From Methylibium sp965279545 (GTDB taxonomy: Bacteria; Pseudomonadota; Gammaproteobacteria; Burkholderiales; Burkholderiaceae_C): 64,000 nucleotides of DNA. The translations under genes and the position numbers were made by a program. Below are positions 33,114-41,147 of this stretch, in pieces. The notes under the pieces were generated by a model. That model searched no databases, was not told where the DNA came from, and saw only the letters and a list, made by a program, of their open reading frames with translations. The DNA lies in assembly GCF_965279545.1 (NCBI RefSeq), contig NZ_OZ257250.1:2666001-2730000 (forward strand), read 5' to 3'. Position 1 is the first letter of the stretch; each line of letters starts with the position of its first letter.

Positions 33114-34724
33114 TCAGGCATCCCCATCGCCCGCCGCGGCCGCCAGCACGGCCCCGGAAGCCACCGCCTCGCCGGCCGGCTTGCGGCGCCGGCGCCGCCG
33201 CTTCTTCGCCGGCGCATCGCCGCCGGCAGCGGGGGCTTCACCGTCACCACCGCCACCGCTGCCACCACCACCGCTGCGGGCGGTACCGGCGCCGGCCGCG
33301 CGCCGGCCGTGGTCCTGCTCGCGCGCCAGTTCGAGCAGCGCGCGGCGCTCTTCGTCGTCGCCGAGCGAGAAGTCTTCCCACCACTCGGCCAGCTCGGGTT
33401 CGACCTCGCCGGTGTCGGCGCGCAGGCGCAGGAAGTCGAAGCCGGCGCGAAAACGCGGCTGCTCCACCAGGCCAAGCGGCGTGCTGCCGCTGCGGCGCTC
33501 GAAGCGCGGTTGCATCATCCAGATCTCGCGCATGTCGGCACCGAGCTTGCCGCGCCCGGAGATGTCGCCGATGCGGGCGTCGAACACCGCGTCGATCGCC
33601 TGCTGCAGCGCCGGGAAGGGCGGCTCGCCCTGGGCCTTGAGCCGGTCCCAGCCCCCCAGCACCTCGTGCCACAGCAGGCAGGCGAGCAGGAAGCTCGGCG
33701 CGACCGGCTTGTCCTCGGCAACGCGGCGGTCGGTGTCAGCCAGCGCCGCGTCGATGAAGGCCGCGCGGGCCGGGTTGCGCCCGGCATCGGCGAGCACCGC
33801 GTCGAGCAGCGGGAAGATGCCGTGCGAACCGGGGCCGGCGCCGAGCAGGCCCTGCTTGCGCAGCTGCGCGATCGAGGCCAGCGCATGACCGGTCTGCAGC
33901 AGCTTGATCATCTCGTCGAACAGCCGCGAGATCGGCACCGCCTCGAGCAGCGCCGCGCAGTCGCGGATCGGCGCACGCGTCTTCGGCTCGATCTCGAAGC
34001 CGAGCTTGGCCGCGAAGCGCACCACGCGCACAATGCGCACCGGGTCCTCGCGGTAGCGCGTGAGCGGGTCGCCGATCATGCGCAGCAGGCGCTTCTTGGC
34101 GTCGGCGATGCCGCCGTGGTAGTCGACGACGATCTGCGTCTGCGGGTCGTAGTACAGCGCGTTGACGGTGAAGTCGCGCCGCGCGGCGTCCTCGTGCTGC
34201 GGACCCCAGACGTTGTCGCGCAGCACGCGGCCGCTGGCGTCCACCACGTGGCTCTTGCCGGACAGCTCGGCCTTCGAGGTCTTCTCGTTGCCGGCCACCT
34301 GCTCGGCGGCGGCCGAATCGAGGTAGGCGCGGAAGGTCGACACCTCGATGACCTCGTGCTCGCGGCCACGGCCGTAGACCACGTGCACGATGCGAAAGCG
34401 CCGCCCGATGATGAAGGCGCGGCGGAACAGCCCCTTCACCTGCTCCGGCGTGGCGTTGGTGGCGACGTCGAAGTCCTTGGGGCGCAGGCCCAGCATCATG
34501 TCGCGCACCGCGCCGCCGACGATGTAGGCCTCGTAGCCGGCCTCCTGCAGCGTCGCCACCACCTTCAGCGCGCGCTCGTCGAGCAGCGCCGGATCGATGC
34601 CGTGCTCGGCCTGAGGCACCTCGACGCGCTTGCCGGCCTTGGCCTGGCCTTTGCCGGCACGGGCGGCCTTGGGCGTGCCGTCGTCGCCCTTGCCGAGCAG
34701 CTTGTTGATGAGTCTCTTGATCAT
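33114..34724 (-). CDS. pcnB: Poly(A) polymerase I
   Basis: A 536-residue class II nucleotidyltransferase that adds 3' poly(A) tails to RNA. The head has AYIVGGAVRDMMLGLRPKDFDVATNA (catalytic acidic residues), RRFRIVHVVYG, DFTVNALYYD and RVVRFAAKLGF. The neck and body follow, and the C-terminus carries an Arg/Lys-rich tail (KKRRRRRRKPAGEA) suited to RNA binding, preceded by a Gly/Ser run. The ATG at 34724 overlaps the HAD gene's stop (ATGA). The ARxGKGQAKAGKRVEVP lead separates it from tRNA nucleotidyltransferase. Confidence 0.93.
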   Translation of the reverse strand: MIKRLINKLLGKGDDGTPKAARAGKGQAKAGKRVEVPQAEHGIDPALLDERALKVVATLQEAGYEAYIVGGAVRDMMLGLRPKDFDVATNATPEQVKGLFRRAFIIGRRFRIVHVVYGRGREHEVIEVSTFRAYLDSAAAEQVAGNEKTSKAELSGKSHVVDASGRVLRDNVWGPQHEDAARRDFTVNALYYDPQTQIVVDYHGGIADAKKRLLRMIGDPLTRYREDPVRIVRVVRFAAKLGFEIEPKTRAPIRDCAALLEAVPISRLFDEMIKLLQTGHALASIAQLRKQGLLGAGPGSHGIFPLLDAVLADAGRNPARAAFIDAALADTDRRVAEDKPVAPSFLLACLLWHEVLGGWDRLKAQGEPPFPALQQAIDAVFDARIGDISGRGKLGADMREIWMMQPRFERRSGSTPLGLVEQPRFRAGFDFLRLRADTGEVEPELAEWWEDFSLGDDEERRALLELAREQDHGRRAAGAGTARSGGGGSGGGGDGEAPAAGGDAPAKKRRRRRRKPAGEAVASGAVLAAAAGDGDA

Positions 34725-35389
34725 GGGAACAGTTTCAGTAGGGGCCACCCGCGTTCGCGGGCGATCGCCTCGAGCGCCGGCGAAGGATTGGTCGCGACCG
34801 GATGGGTCGCGAGCTCGAGCAGCGGCAGGTCGTTGGTCGAATCGCTGTAGACGGTGATGCGCTCGGAGTCTTGCACACGGCGGCCCAGGCTGCGCAGCCA
34901 CTGCTCGACGCGCACCGTCTTGCCTTCCCGAAAGGACGGCGTGCCCCGGATCCGGCCGGTGACGGCGCCCGCGGCGTCGCGCTCGAGCTCCACCGCGATC
35001 AGCGTCTCGACGCCGAAAGCGGCCGCGATCGGCCGGGTCACGAATTCGTTGGTCGCGGTGACGATGGCGATCAGCTCGCCGCGCTGCCGGTGCTCGCGCA
35101 CCAGGGCCAAGGCCTCGGGCCGGATCGCCGGCAGAATCAACTCGCGCATGAAGCGCTCATGCGCCGCCGCCTGCGCCGCCGCCGGACGCCGCCGCCACGG
35201 ACGGGTCGCGAACTCGATGTACTGCGCGATGTCGAGCGTGCCGTCCTGGTACTGCGCATAGAAGGCATCGTTGGCCTGGCGCTGCTGCGGACCATCGGCC
35301 CAGCCGAGGGCCACGACGAACTCGCCCCAGGCGTGGTCGGAGTCCAGCGGCAGCAGCGTGTGGTCGAGATCGAACAGGCAGAGATTCAT
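34721..35389 (-). CDS. HAD-IB family phosphatase (SerB-like)
   Basis: A 222-residue HAD hydrolase. Motif I is LCLFDLDHTLLPLDSDHAWG with the nucleophile Asp. Motif II lies in AIVTATNEFVTRPIAAAFG, and motif III/IV in FREGKTVRVEQWL and TVYSDSTNDLPLLELA. The cap is helical, as in the SerB/CicA group. Overlaps both neighbours by four bases (hda upstream, pcnB downstream), so the operon is tightly coupled. Substrate is probably a phosphomonoester; phosphoserine is not assured. Confidence 0.9.
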   Translation of the reverse strand: MNLCLFDLDHTLLPLDSDHAWGEFVVALGWADGPQQRQANDAFYAQYQDGTLDIAQYIEFATRPWRRRPAAAQAAAHERFMRELILPAIRPEALALVREHRQRGELIAIVTATNEFVTRPIAAAFGVETLIAVELERDAAGAVTGRIRGTPSFREGKTVRVEQWLRSLGRRVQDSERITVYSDSTNDLPLLELATHPVATNPSPALEAIARERGWPLLKLFP

Positions 35390-36066
35390 GCACCTTCCTT
35401 GACGGCCTGCTCGGCCAGCATGCGCTTGAGCAGGGGCACGGTGACCGCGCGCTGCTCGCTGAGTGCGAACTCGTCGAGCGCATCGAGCAATGCCATCAGC
35501 GAGCCCAGATCGCGCGCGAAATGGGTCAGCAGGTAGCCTGTCACCTCGTCGGACAGGGCGATGCCGCGGCGCTCGGCCTCGCGCTTGAGGGCCGCGCGCA
35601 CCTCCGCGTCTGCGAGCGGCAGGAGCTGGAACACCGGCCCCCAGCCCAGGCGCGTGCGCAGGTCTTCGCGCACCGGCAGATCCACCGGCGGCAGCCGCCC
35701 GGCCGCGGCGACCGGCACACCGTGGGTCGCCGCCTCGACGAACAGCGCGAAGGCGGCGTGTTGCTGCGCGGCATCGAAGTCATCGCAGCCGTCCAGCAGC
35801 ACCAGCTCGAAGCCTTCGCCCCAGCTCCACGGCGGCTCGAGCGACGGCCCGAAGGCGCCGACCCGCTCGCCGCGCCCCAGCGCTTCGCAGGCCAGCGCGC
35901 GCAGCAGATGGGTCTTGCCCGTACCGGCCGGGCCCCACAGGTAGACCGGTGGCGACGATGGCGCCACCGATCGCAGCGCGCTCACGGTCACCGCATTGGC
36001 ACCGACCGCGAAGTTCTCGAAGCGCTGCGCCGGGCCGGGCCCGAGCAGCAAGGGCAGTTGCTTCAT
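35386..36066 (-). CDS. hda: DnaA regulatory inactivator Hda
   Basis: A 226-residue AAA+ protein. The N-terminus MKQLPLLLGPGPAQRFENFAVGAN carries the clamp-binding QLPLxL motif, which ties Hda to the replication clamp. Walker A is VYLWGPAGTGKTHLLRAL, Walker B VLLDGCDDFD, sensor-type residues follow, and the C-terminal helix holds LGSLMALLDALDEFAL. Hda promotes DnaA-ATP hydrolysis after replication starts. The start at 36066 puts the clamp motif at the very N-terminus, as expected. It lies 11 bases after the permease gene. Confidence 0.92.
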   Translation of the reverse strand: MKQLPLLLGPGPAQRFENFAVGANAVTVSALRSVAPSSPPVYLWGPAGTGKTHLLRALACEALGRGERVGAFGPSLEPPWSWGEGFELVLLDGCDDFDAAQQHAAFALFVEAATHGVPVAAAGRLPPVDLPVREDLRTRLGWGPVFQLLPLADAEVRAALKREAERRGIALSDEVTGYLLTHFARDLGSLMALLDALDEFALSEQRAVTVPLLKRMLAEQAVKEGA

Positions 36067-36077
36067 GCGCGTGGCGC

Positions 36078-37139
36078 TCACCCCTGGTACAGCGGGCTGC
36101 TGAGGTAGAGCGCCTTCAGGCGCTGGAAGGCCACCGCGCCGACCGCGCTGACCGGCAGCGCGATCAGCACGCCGATGAAGCCGAACAGCTGGCCGAAGGC
36201 CAGCAGCGCGAAGATCACCGTGATCGGATGCAGCCCGATGCGCTCGCCGACCAGCCTTGGTGTGAGGTAGAAGCTTTCGACCACCTGCCCCAGGCCGTAG
36301 ACGACCGCCACCGCCACGACGCCGTACAGTCCGCCGAACTGCAGCAGCCCGACCAGCAGCGCCAGCACCAGCCCGAGGCCGAAGCCCACATAGGGAATGA
36401 ACACCGCCACGCCGGTGAACACGCCGACCGGCAGAGCCAGGTCGAAGCCGAACAGCGCCAGGCCGATGCTGTAGAAGGCCGCCAGGATGCCCATGACCAG
36501 CAGCTGCCCGCGCAGGTACTGGCCGAGCATGCGGTCGCACTCGGCCATGAAACTGTCGAACCCCGGGCGCCGGCGCGGCGGCACCAGCGCCTGGGTGCGC
36601 GCCACGATCTGCGGCCAGTCCACCAGCACGTAGTACAGCACCAGCGGCAGCAGCACCGCACCGCCCAGCAGGCCGAGCATGAAGCTGCCGCCGATGCGCA
36701 GCGAGTCGAACGCCGTGGTGAGCCAGCTCTCGGTGTTGTCGCCCATGTGGCTGAGGATGAAGGCCTTGATGCTGGCAATGTCGAGCGAGACGTCGATGCC
36801 CAGTCGCGACAGATTCGGCTGCAGCCAGGTGTCCAGGCGCGTCAGCAGCACGGGGATCTGGTCGCGCAGCACCGGCAGCTCCTTCACGAGGATCGGCACG
36901 ACCAGCAGCAGCGCCGCCAGGGCGACCAGCAGCGCCAGCGCCTCGATCAGCAACGCGGCCAGCGGGCGTGGCACGCGACGGCGCGCGAGGCCGTCGACCA
37001 GCGGGTTCAGCGCATAGCCGAGCACGGCAGCGACGACGAACGGCGTCAGCACCGGCCCCAGCAGCCACAGCGCCAGCGCCAGCGCGGCGCCGATGCCGAA
37101 CCAGGCAAGGCTCTGTTGTTGGGCGGCTGTCAGGGGCAT
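36078..37139 (-). CDS. AI-2E family transporter (PerM/UPF0118)
   Basis: A 353-residue polytopic membrane protein. About eight helices, with LLGPVLTPFVVAAVLGYALNPLVD at the start and the family signature GVAVFIPYVGFGLGLVLALLVGLLQFG in the C-terminal half, followed by FYLTPRLVGERIGLHPITVIFALLAFGQLFGFIGV. The name comes from a member that exports autoinducer-2, but most members act on other substrates (some are sodium/proton antiporters), so no signalling role is implied. ATG 37139 is used; nothing upstream reads as coding. Confidence 0.92.
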   Translation of the reverse strand: MPLTAAQQQSLAWFGIGAALALALWLLGPVLTPFVVAAVLGYALNPLVDGLARRRVPRPLAALLIEALALLVALAALLLVVPILVKELPVLRDQIPVLLTRLDTWLQPNLSRLGIDVSLDIASIKAFILSHMGDNTESWLTTAFDSLRIGGSFMLGLLGGAVLLPLVLYYVLVDWPQIVARTQALVPPRRRPGFDSFMAECDRMLGQYLRGQLLVMGILAAFYSIGLALFGFDLALPVGVFTGVAVFIPYVGFGLGLVLALLVGLLQFGGLYGVVAVAVVYGLGQVVESFYLTPRLVGERIGLHPITVIFALLAFGQLFGFIGVLIALPVSAVGAVAFQRLKALYLSSPLYQG

Positions 37140-37313
37140 GGGTGCTTGATGTGGGAGGCGGGGGGGGGCGGACGGGTCACGCGAGTTCGGCGTTCGCGGG
37201 GCCGTGCGGCCCCGTTCAGGAGGACCGCCGCCCAAGTGCCCGATTTTATGGGGCGCTCGCCGCCTGCCCGCCCCGTGGGGCCACGACCGCCCTTCCAACG
37301 GCCGGGCGCCGCC

Positions 37314-38183
37314 TCAGTGCAGGCGAGGCCGGCCCTGCGCGCGCAGCTCGGCGGCGCGCTCGGCGATCGCCCGGCGGTCCTCGGCCTGCGGGCTGTGGGC
37401 CACGTAGGCGTCGAGGTCGTCGGCCGCAGCATCCCAGACACCGAGTTCGGCCTGGATCAGGCCACGATCGCGGCGCTCGTCCCACTCCCGCGGCAGCAGC
37501 AGCACCAAGCGCTGCTGCACCGCGAGCAGGCGGGGCCAGTCTTCGGCGGCCCGGTGAATCTCCTTCAGATTGCGCAGCAGCCGGGCCAGCACTTCGCGCG
37601 GCGAGGCCGCTTGCAGGAACAGGCCCAGCGGCATGTCGAACTCGCCCTGCAGGCCCTGGCGGCGCTTGTAGGGCACCAGCCGCTCGTCGAGTTCGTCGCG
37701 CGACAAGGACTGACCGGTGAAGGGGTCGACGATCACCTCGCCCTGCGGCATCTTCACCTTGACCAGGAAATGCCCCGGGAAGGAAACACCGCGCGCAACG
37801 AGGCCGATCTGGCCGGCAAACTCGAGGTAGATGATGGCCAGCGAGATCGGGATGCCGCAGCGCGTGCGCAGCACTTCGTGCACGTAGCTGTTGCCGCTGG
37901 CGTAGTAGTCGTTCACGTTGCCGGCGAAGCCGAGTTCCTGGAAGAAATACCGGTTCAGGAAGCGGAGCTTTTGCACCGGCGGTGCGTCGGCGGGAATGCG
38001 GCGCTCGAGGCGATGGGCCAGCGCGTCGAGTTCGGCGAGCACCGTCTGGCTGTCGAGCAGAGGATGCTCGTCCTGTGCAATGGAGATGGCGGCCTCGGTG
38101 AGCGAGAGGCTGGCGTCGTCGGCCACGAGCGCCGCGAAGTGCTCCAGGGCGGTGGGCACCTCGACTGAAAACGGTGCGGACAT
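37314..38183 (-). CDS. SirB1-family transglutaminase-like/TPR protein
   Basis: A 289-residue protein of the SirB1 family. The N-terminal part has FFQELGFAGNVNDYYASGNSYVHEVLRTRCGIPISLAIIYLEFA, a transglutaminase-like fold with Cys and the later GVSFPGHFLVKV (His) and VIVDPFTG (Asp), a full triad arrangement. A C-terminal helical segment follows (RLLRNLKEIHRAAEDWPRLLAVQQRLVLL) with TPR character. Function is unknown in most bacteria. It stands alone between the permease and murJ. Confidence 0.88.
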   Translation of the reverse strand: MSAPFSVEVPTALEHFAALVADDASLSLTEAAISIAQDEHPLLDSQTVLAELDALAHRLERRIPADAPPVQKLRFLNRYFFQELGFAGNVNDYYASGNSYVHEVLRTRCGIPISLAIIYLEFAGQIGLVARGVSFPGHFLVKVKMPQGEVIVDPFTGQSLSRDELDERLVPYKRRQGLQGEFDMPLGLFLQAASPREVLARLLRNLKEIHRAAEDWPRLLAVQQRLVLLLPREWDERRDRGLIQAELGVWDAAADDLDAYVAHSPQAEDRRAIAERAAELRAQGRPRLH

Positions 38184-38453
38184 GCGCCGAGTCTAGAGCG
38201 GATTGCCGCGCTCGGCGAGCCGGCACGGCAGGGGCGCCGGCACGGCCCCCGCCGGGCGTCGTGAGACCTCAGCGGCCGAGATCCTTCTTCGCGTCCTTGG
38301 TGGCATCCTGGATCTTGTCGCTGGCCGCTCGACTCTCGTGGGTGGCGCCGCGCGGGCGTCGACCCGGGGAGACTGTAGGCAGTCGCGCACCGCATGTCGG
38401 CCGGACGCGGCGCGATGCGCTGTAGGTCGCGTCCCACCGGTGCCGGCGCCGCG

Positions 38454-40019
38454 TCAGGCGCGGCGGGCGAATTGCCTCGGCCGGATGCCGAGCGCCAGCA
38501 GCGTGCCGAAGTAAAGCGCCGCCGCCGCCAGCAGCACCACGGCCAGCGAGCCCGCGCGCCGCAGCTCGTGGCTGCCGAGCGCGACCCAGTCGAAAGACTG
38601 CGCGGCCCACGCCAGGCCGCAACCCATCAGGACGCTGGCGATCGACACCTTGGCGCCGAACGCCGGCCAGCCCGGCGCCGCGCGCCAGCTACCGCGGCGG
38701 TGCAGGCCGATCAGCAGCCACAGCGCGTTGACCAGGGCGCCGCAACCGATCGACAAGGCCAGCCCGGCATGGCCGAGGCGCGGCACGAACACCAGGTTCA
38801 GCAACTGCGTGAGCACCAGCACGACGATCGCCACCTTGACCGGCGTGCGGATGTCCTGCTTGGCGTAGAAGCCCGGCGCCAGCACCTTCAGCGCCACCAG
38901 ACCCAGCAGACCGGCGCCGTAGCCCCTGAGCGCCGTCACGGTCTGGTGCACGTCGAAGGCGCTGAAGGCGCCACGGTGATAGAGCACGGCCACGAGCGCC
39001 TCGGGGAACACGACGAGCGCCACCGCACAGGGCAGCGTCAGCAGTACGACCAGGCGCAGCCCCCAGTCGAGCAGTGCGGCATAGCGTTCACCGCTGCCCT
39101 CGGCCTGGGTCGCCGACAACTGGGGCAGCAGCACCACGCCGAGCGCCACGCCGAGCAAGGCGGTCGGGAACTCCATCAGCCGGTCCGCATAGGTCAGCCA
39201 CGACACCGCGCCGGCACCGATCTGCGTGGCGATCTGCGTGTTGATGAGCAGCGAGATCTGCGCGACCGAGACACCCAGGATGGCCGGCGCCATTTGCCGC
39301 AGCACGCGGTGCACGCCGGGGTGGGCCCAGGCGAGGCGCAGACGGGCGATCGAGAGCCCGACACGCGGCAGGGCGCCGATGCGCCTCAAGGCCGGCAACT
39401 GCACGCCGAGCTGCAGCATGCCGCCGACCATCACGCCGACCGCGAGCGCGTAGATGGGCTCGATGCCCCAGGCCCTGAACCGCGGCACGCCCCACCAGGC
39501 GGCGGCGATGAACGACAGGTTCAGCAGCACCGGCGTGGCGGCTGGCACCGCGAAGCGCTTCCAGGTGTTCAGGATGCCGGCCGCCAGCGCGACCAGCGAC
39601 ATGAAACCGATGTAGGGGAACATGAAACGCGTCATCACGACCGCGAGGTCGAAGCCGCCGCTCTTCTGCAGCCCCTGGGCCATCAGCCATACCAGCAGCG
39701 GCGCCCCCACCACACCGAGCACGCAGGTGGCGAGCAGCGCCCACAACAGCACCGTGGCCACGGCGTCGATCAACGCATGAGTCACTTGGTCGCCGTCGCG
39801 CGCCCGGCTTTGCGCCAGCAGCGGCACGAAGGCCTGCGAGAACGCGCCCTCGGCGAACAGGCGACGCAGCAGGTTCGGGATGCGGAATGCGACATTGAAG
39901 GCATCCGTCATCACGCTCGCCCCGAACGCGGCGGCCACCATCTGCTCGCGTACCAGTCCGGTGATGCGAGACGCCAGCGTCAGCAGGGAGACGGTCGACG
40001 CGGCGCGCAGCAGGTTCAT
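38454..40019 (-). CDS. murJ: Lipid II flippase MurJ
   Basis: A 521-residue MOP-superfamily membrane protein that flips lipid II across the inner membrane. Fourteen hydrophobic helices. Family marks: SRITGLVREQMVAAAFGASVMTDAFNVAFRIPNLLRRLFAEGAFSQAFVP at the N-terminus (with the catalytic arginines) and PALRRIGALPR in the middle. It is divergent from rpsT, as in many betaproteobacteria. A TATACT-like -10 about 65-70 bases upstream of the ATG may serve it. Confidence 0.95.
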   Translation of the reverse strand: MNLLRAASTVSLLTLASRITGLVREQMVAAAFGASVMTDAFNVAFRIPNLLRRLFAEGAFSQAFVPLLAQSRARDGDQVTHALIDAVATVLLWALLATCVLGVVGAPLLVWLMAQGLQKSGGFDLAVVMTRFMFPYIGFMSLVALAAGILNTWKRFAVPAATPVLLNLSFIAAAWWGVPRFRAWGIEPIYALAVGVMVGGMLQLGVQLPALRRIGALPRVGLSIARLRLAWAHPGVHRVLRQMAPAILGVSVAQISLLINTQIATQIGAGAVSWLTYADRLMEFPTALLGVALGVVLLPQLSATQAEGSGERYAALLDWGLRLVVLLTLPCAVALVVFPEALVAVLYHRGAFSAFDVHQTVTALRGYGAGLLGLVALKVLAPGFYAKQDIRTPVKVAIVVLVLTQLLNLVFVPRLGHAGLALSIGCGALVNALWLLIGLHRRGSWRAAPGWPAFGAKVSIASVLMGCGLAWAAQSFDWVALGSHELRRAGSLAVVLLAAAALYFGTLLALGIRPRQFARRA

Positions 40020-40122
40020 GGGCAGACAACACAGCCGCTCGGCGCAGGCTGCACAGGCAGGAAAGGTGCGCGAGTATAGATAGTGCCTACTAACGTCTCG
40101 GCCGGCCCCTGGTGCGAGCCGA

Positions 40123-40149
40123 TTGAGCGGCGCTCGCCAGTGCTATACT
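40123..40149 (+). promoter_or_regulatory. rpsT promoter with extended -10
   Basis: TGC-TATACT at 40141-40149 is a near-consensus extended -10. TTGAGC at 40123-40128 is a possible -35 at a short 15-base spacing, which an extended -10 tolerates. The rpsT ATG is 33 bases further on. Confidence 0.65.
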
Positions 40150-40181
40150 TTCAGGCTTCCCACCCGGAACCCAGTCACAGA

Positions 40182-40475
40182 ATGGCCACCTCTTCCAAAG
40201 TCAAGAAATCGGTCCGCATCGCGTCGGGCCGCAAGCGCGTGCGTCAGGACGTCCGCCTGAACGCCGCCAACACCTCGCTGCGCTCGAAGTTCCGCACTGC
40301 CATCAAGGGCGTGCTCAAGGCCGTGGCCACTGGCGACAAGACCAAGGCCGGTGAAACCTTCAAGTCGGCCCAGAAGGTGATCGATTCGATCGCCGACAAG
40401 GGTCTGTTCCACAAGAACAAGGCCGCTCGCTACAAGAGCCGCCTGTCGGCCAAGGTCAAGGCGCTGGCGGCCTGA
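40182..40475 (+). CDS. rpsT: 30S ribosomal protein S20
   Basis: A 97-residue basic primary rRNA-binding protein of the small subunit. The conserved core reads NTSLRSKFRTAIKGVLKAV, then VIDSIADKGLFHKNKAARYKSRLSAKVKAL. The N-terminus (MATSSKVKKSVRIASGRKRV) is longer and more Ser-rich than the MANIKSAKKR form of gamma-proteobacteria, a variant seen in this betaproteobacterial group. Single-gene transcript with a strong promoter and terminator. Codon choice is strongly biased, as expected for a ribosomal gene. Confidence 0.97.
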   Translation: MATSSKVKKSVRIASGRKRVRQDVRLNAANTSLRSKFRTAIKGVLKAVATGDKTKAGETFKSAQKVIDSIADKGLFHKNKAARYKSRLSAKVKALAA

Positions 40476-40497
40476 AGCCGCATCCGGGTGTGGAAAG

Positions 40498-40524
40498 AAA
40501 AAGGGCTCCGCAAGGGGCCCTTTT
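40498..40524 (+). terminator. Rho-independent terminator of rpsT
   Basis: AAAGGGC and GCCCTTT pair around a short loop, preceded by an A run and followed by TTTT-C-GTT. Begins about 22 bases after the rpsT stop. Confidence 0.8.
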
Positions 40525-40543
40525 CGTTGGGGGCATCCAAAAC

Positions 40544-40573
40544 AAGCAGGGCGCCTCCCGAGGAGCCCTGCTT
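40544..40573 (-). terminator. Terminator of the DUF3579 gene
   Basis: AAGCAGGGC and GCCCTGCTT form a 9-base perfect stem around a 12-base loop. Read on the minus strand it is followed by TTGTTTT. It lies about 10 bases after the DUF3579 stop. Confidence 0.75.
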
Positions 40574-40581
40574 CATTGGGA

Positions 40582-40932
40582 TCACCGCTCGGGGCGCGGC
40601 GCCGCAGCCGGCGCGTCGGGCAGCAGACACGCCTCGGCCACCTGCAGCTGGTTGTCGCGCGCGAAGTTCATGACGAAGTCCCACGCCATCGGCTCCAGCT
40701 CGCGCAGTGCCTCGTTGACGACGACGCATCTGACACCGTTGATCACCTTGGGCACGCAGTACGGCGAATAGCCGATGTAGGCCGCACGGCCCATTTGCGC
40801 GCCCCCGGGACGAAAGCTCGACATCGCGCCGGCGAGGCGCTCGGCCCAGTCGCTGGGCCGGAACATGCGTCCGTCCAGGGTCAGGCCCTGGATGAAGACT
40901 TCTCTGGGTTTGGGGCTGGTGGGTGTGGGCAC
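40582..40932 (-). CDS. DUF3579 domain protein
   Basis: A 116-residue protein of the betaproteobacterial DUF3579 family: EVFIQGLTLDGRMFRPSDWAERLAGAMS, YIGYSPYCVPKVINGVRCVVVNEALRELEPMAWDFVMNFARDNQLQV. These genes are usually found beside arginine biosynthesis genes in Burkholderiales, as here (divergent from argD). Starts with GTG at 40932. Function unknown. Confidence 0.88.
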   Translation of the reverse strand: MPTPTSPKPREVFIQGLTLDGRMFRPSDWAERLAGAMSSFRPGGAQMGRAAYIGYSPYCVPKVINGVRCVVVNEALRELEPMAWDFVMNFARDNQLQVAEACLLPDAPAAAPRPER

Positions 40933-40983
40933 GGGTCAGCACGGACGGGACAGCGCTCTTGGCGGCGACAAGTTTTTGTATTG

Positions 40984-40998
40984 TGCTGCACTGCAGCA
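40984..40998. promoter_or_regulatory. 15-base perfect palindrome in the DUF3579/argD region
   Basis: TGCTGCA-C-TGCAGCA is a perfect 7-1-7 palindrome about 50 bases upstream of the DUF3579 GTG and 150 bases before argD. It resembles TGN-TGC-N3-GCA sites bound by PhaR/PhbF-type regulators in betaproteobacteria, but this is only a visual match. Confidence 0.3.
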
Positions 40999-41080
40999 GA
41001 CGCAAACGGCAAATCCGTGCGAGGAGCGGCGCCCGCCAGCCTTGCGGGAGATGACAGCCGGGCATCCGTAGAATCGAGCA

Positions 41081-41112
41081 GGCGCAGCGTCCGTGATGGA
41101 CTGCGCCTTTTT
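41081..41112 (+). promoter_or_regulatory. Terminator-like hairpin in the argD leader
   Basis: GGCGCAG (41081-41087) pairs with CTGCGCC (41101-41107), followed by TTTTT. A TAGAAT -10-like box lies at 41069-41074, so a transcript starting near 41081 would end in this hairpin unless it is read through. No plus-strand gene lies upstream that would need a terminator here. Confidence 0.5.
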
Positions 41113-41147
41113 CATTCACCGAGCCCCAGTTTGCGAGGAAGCCGCTC

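Noticed and set aside
38269..38453. Lys/Asp-rich tail ending DATKDAKKDLGR on the minus strand
   Set aside because: Resembles small stress-protein tails, but no start codon or ribosome site fits and the upstream frame is closed or meaningless. At most a remnant.
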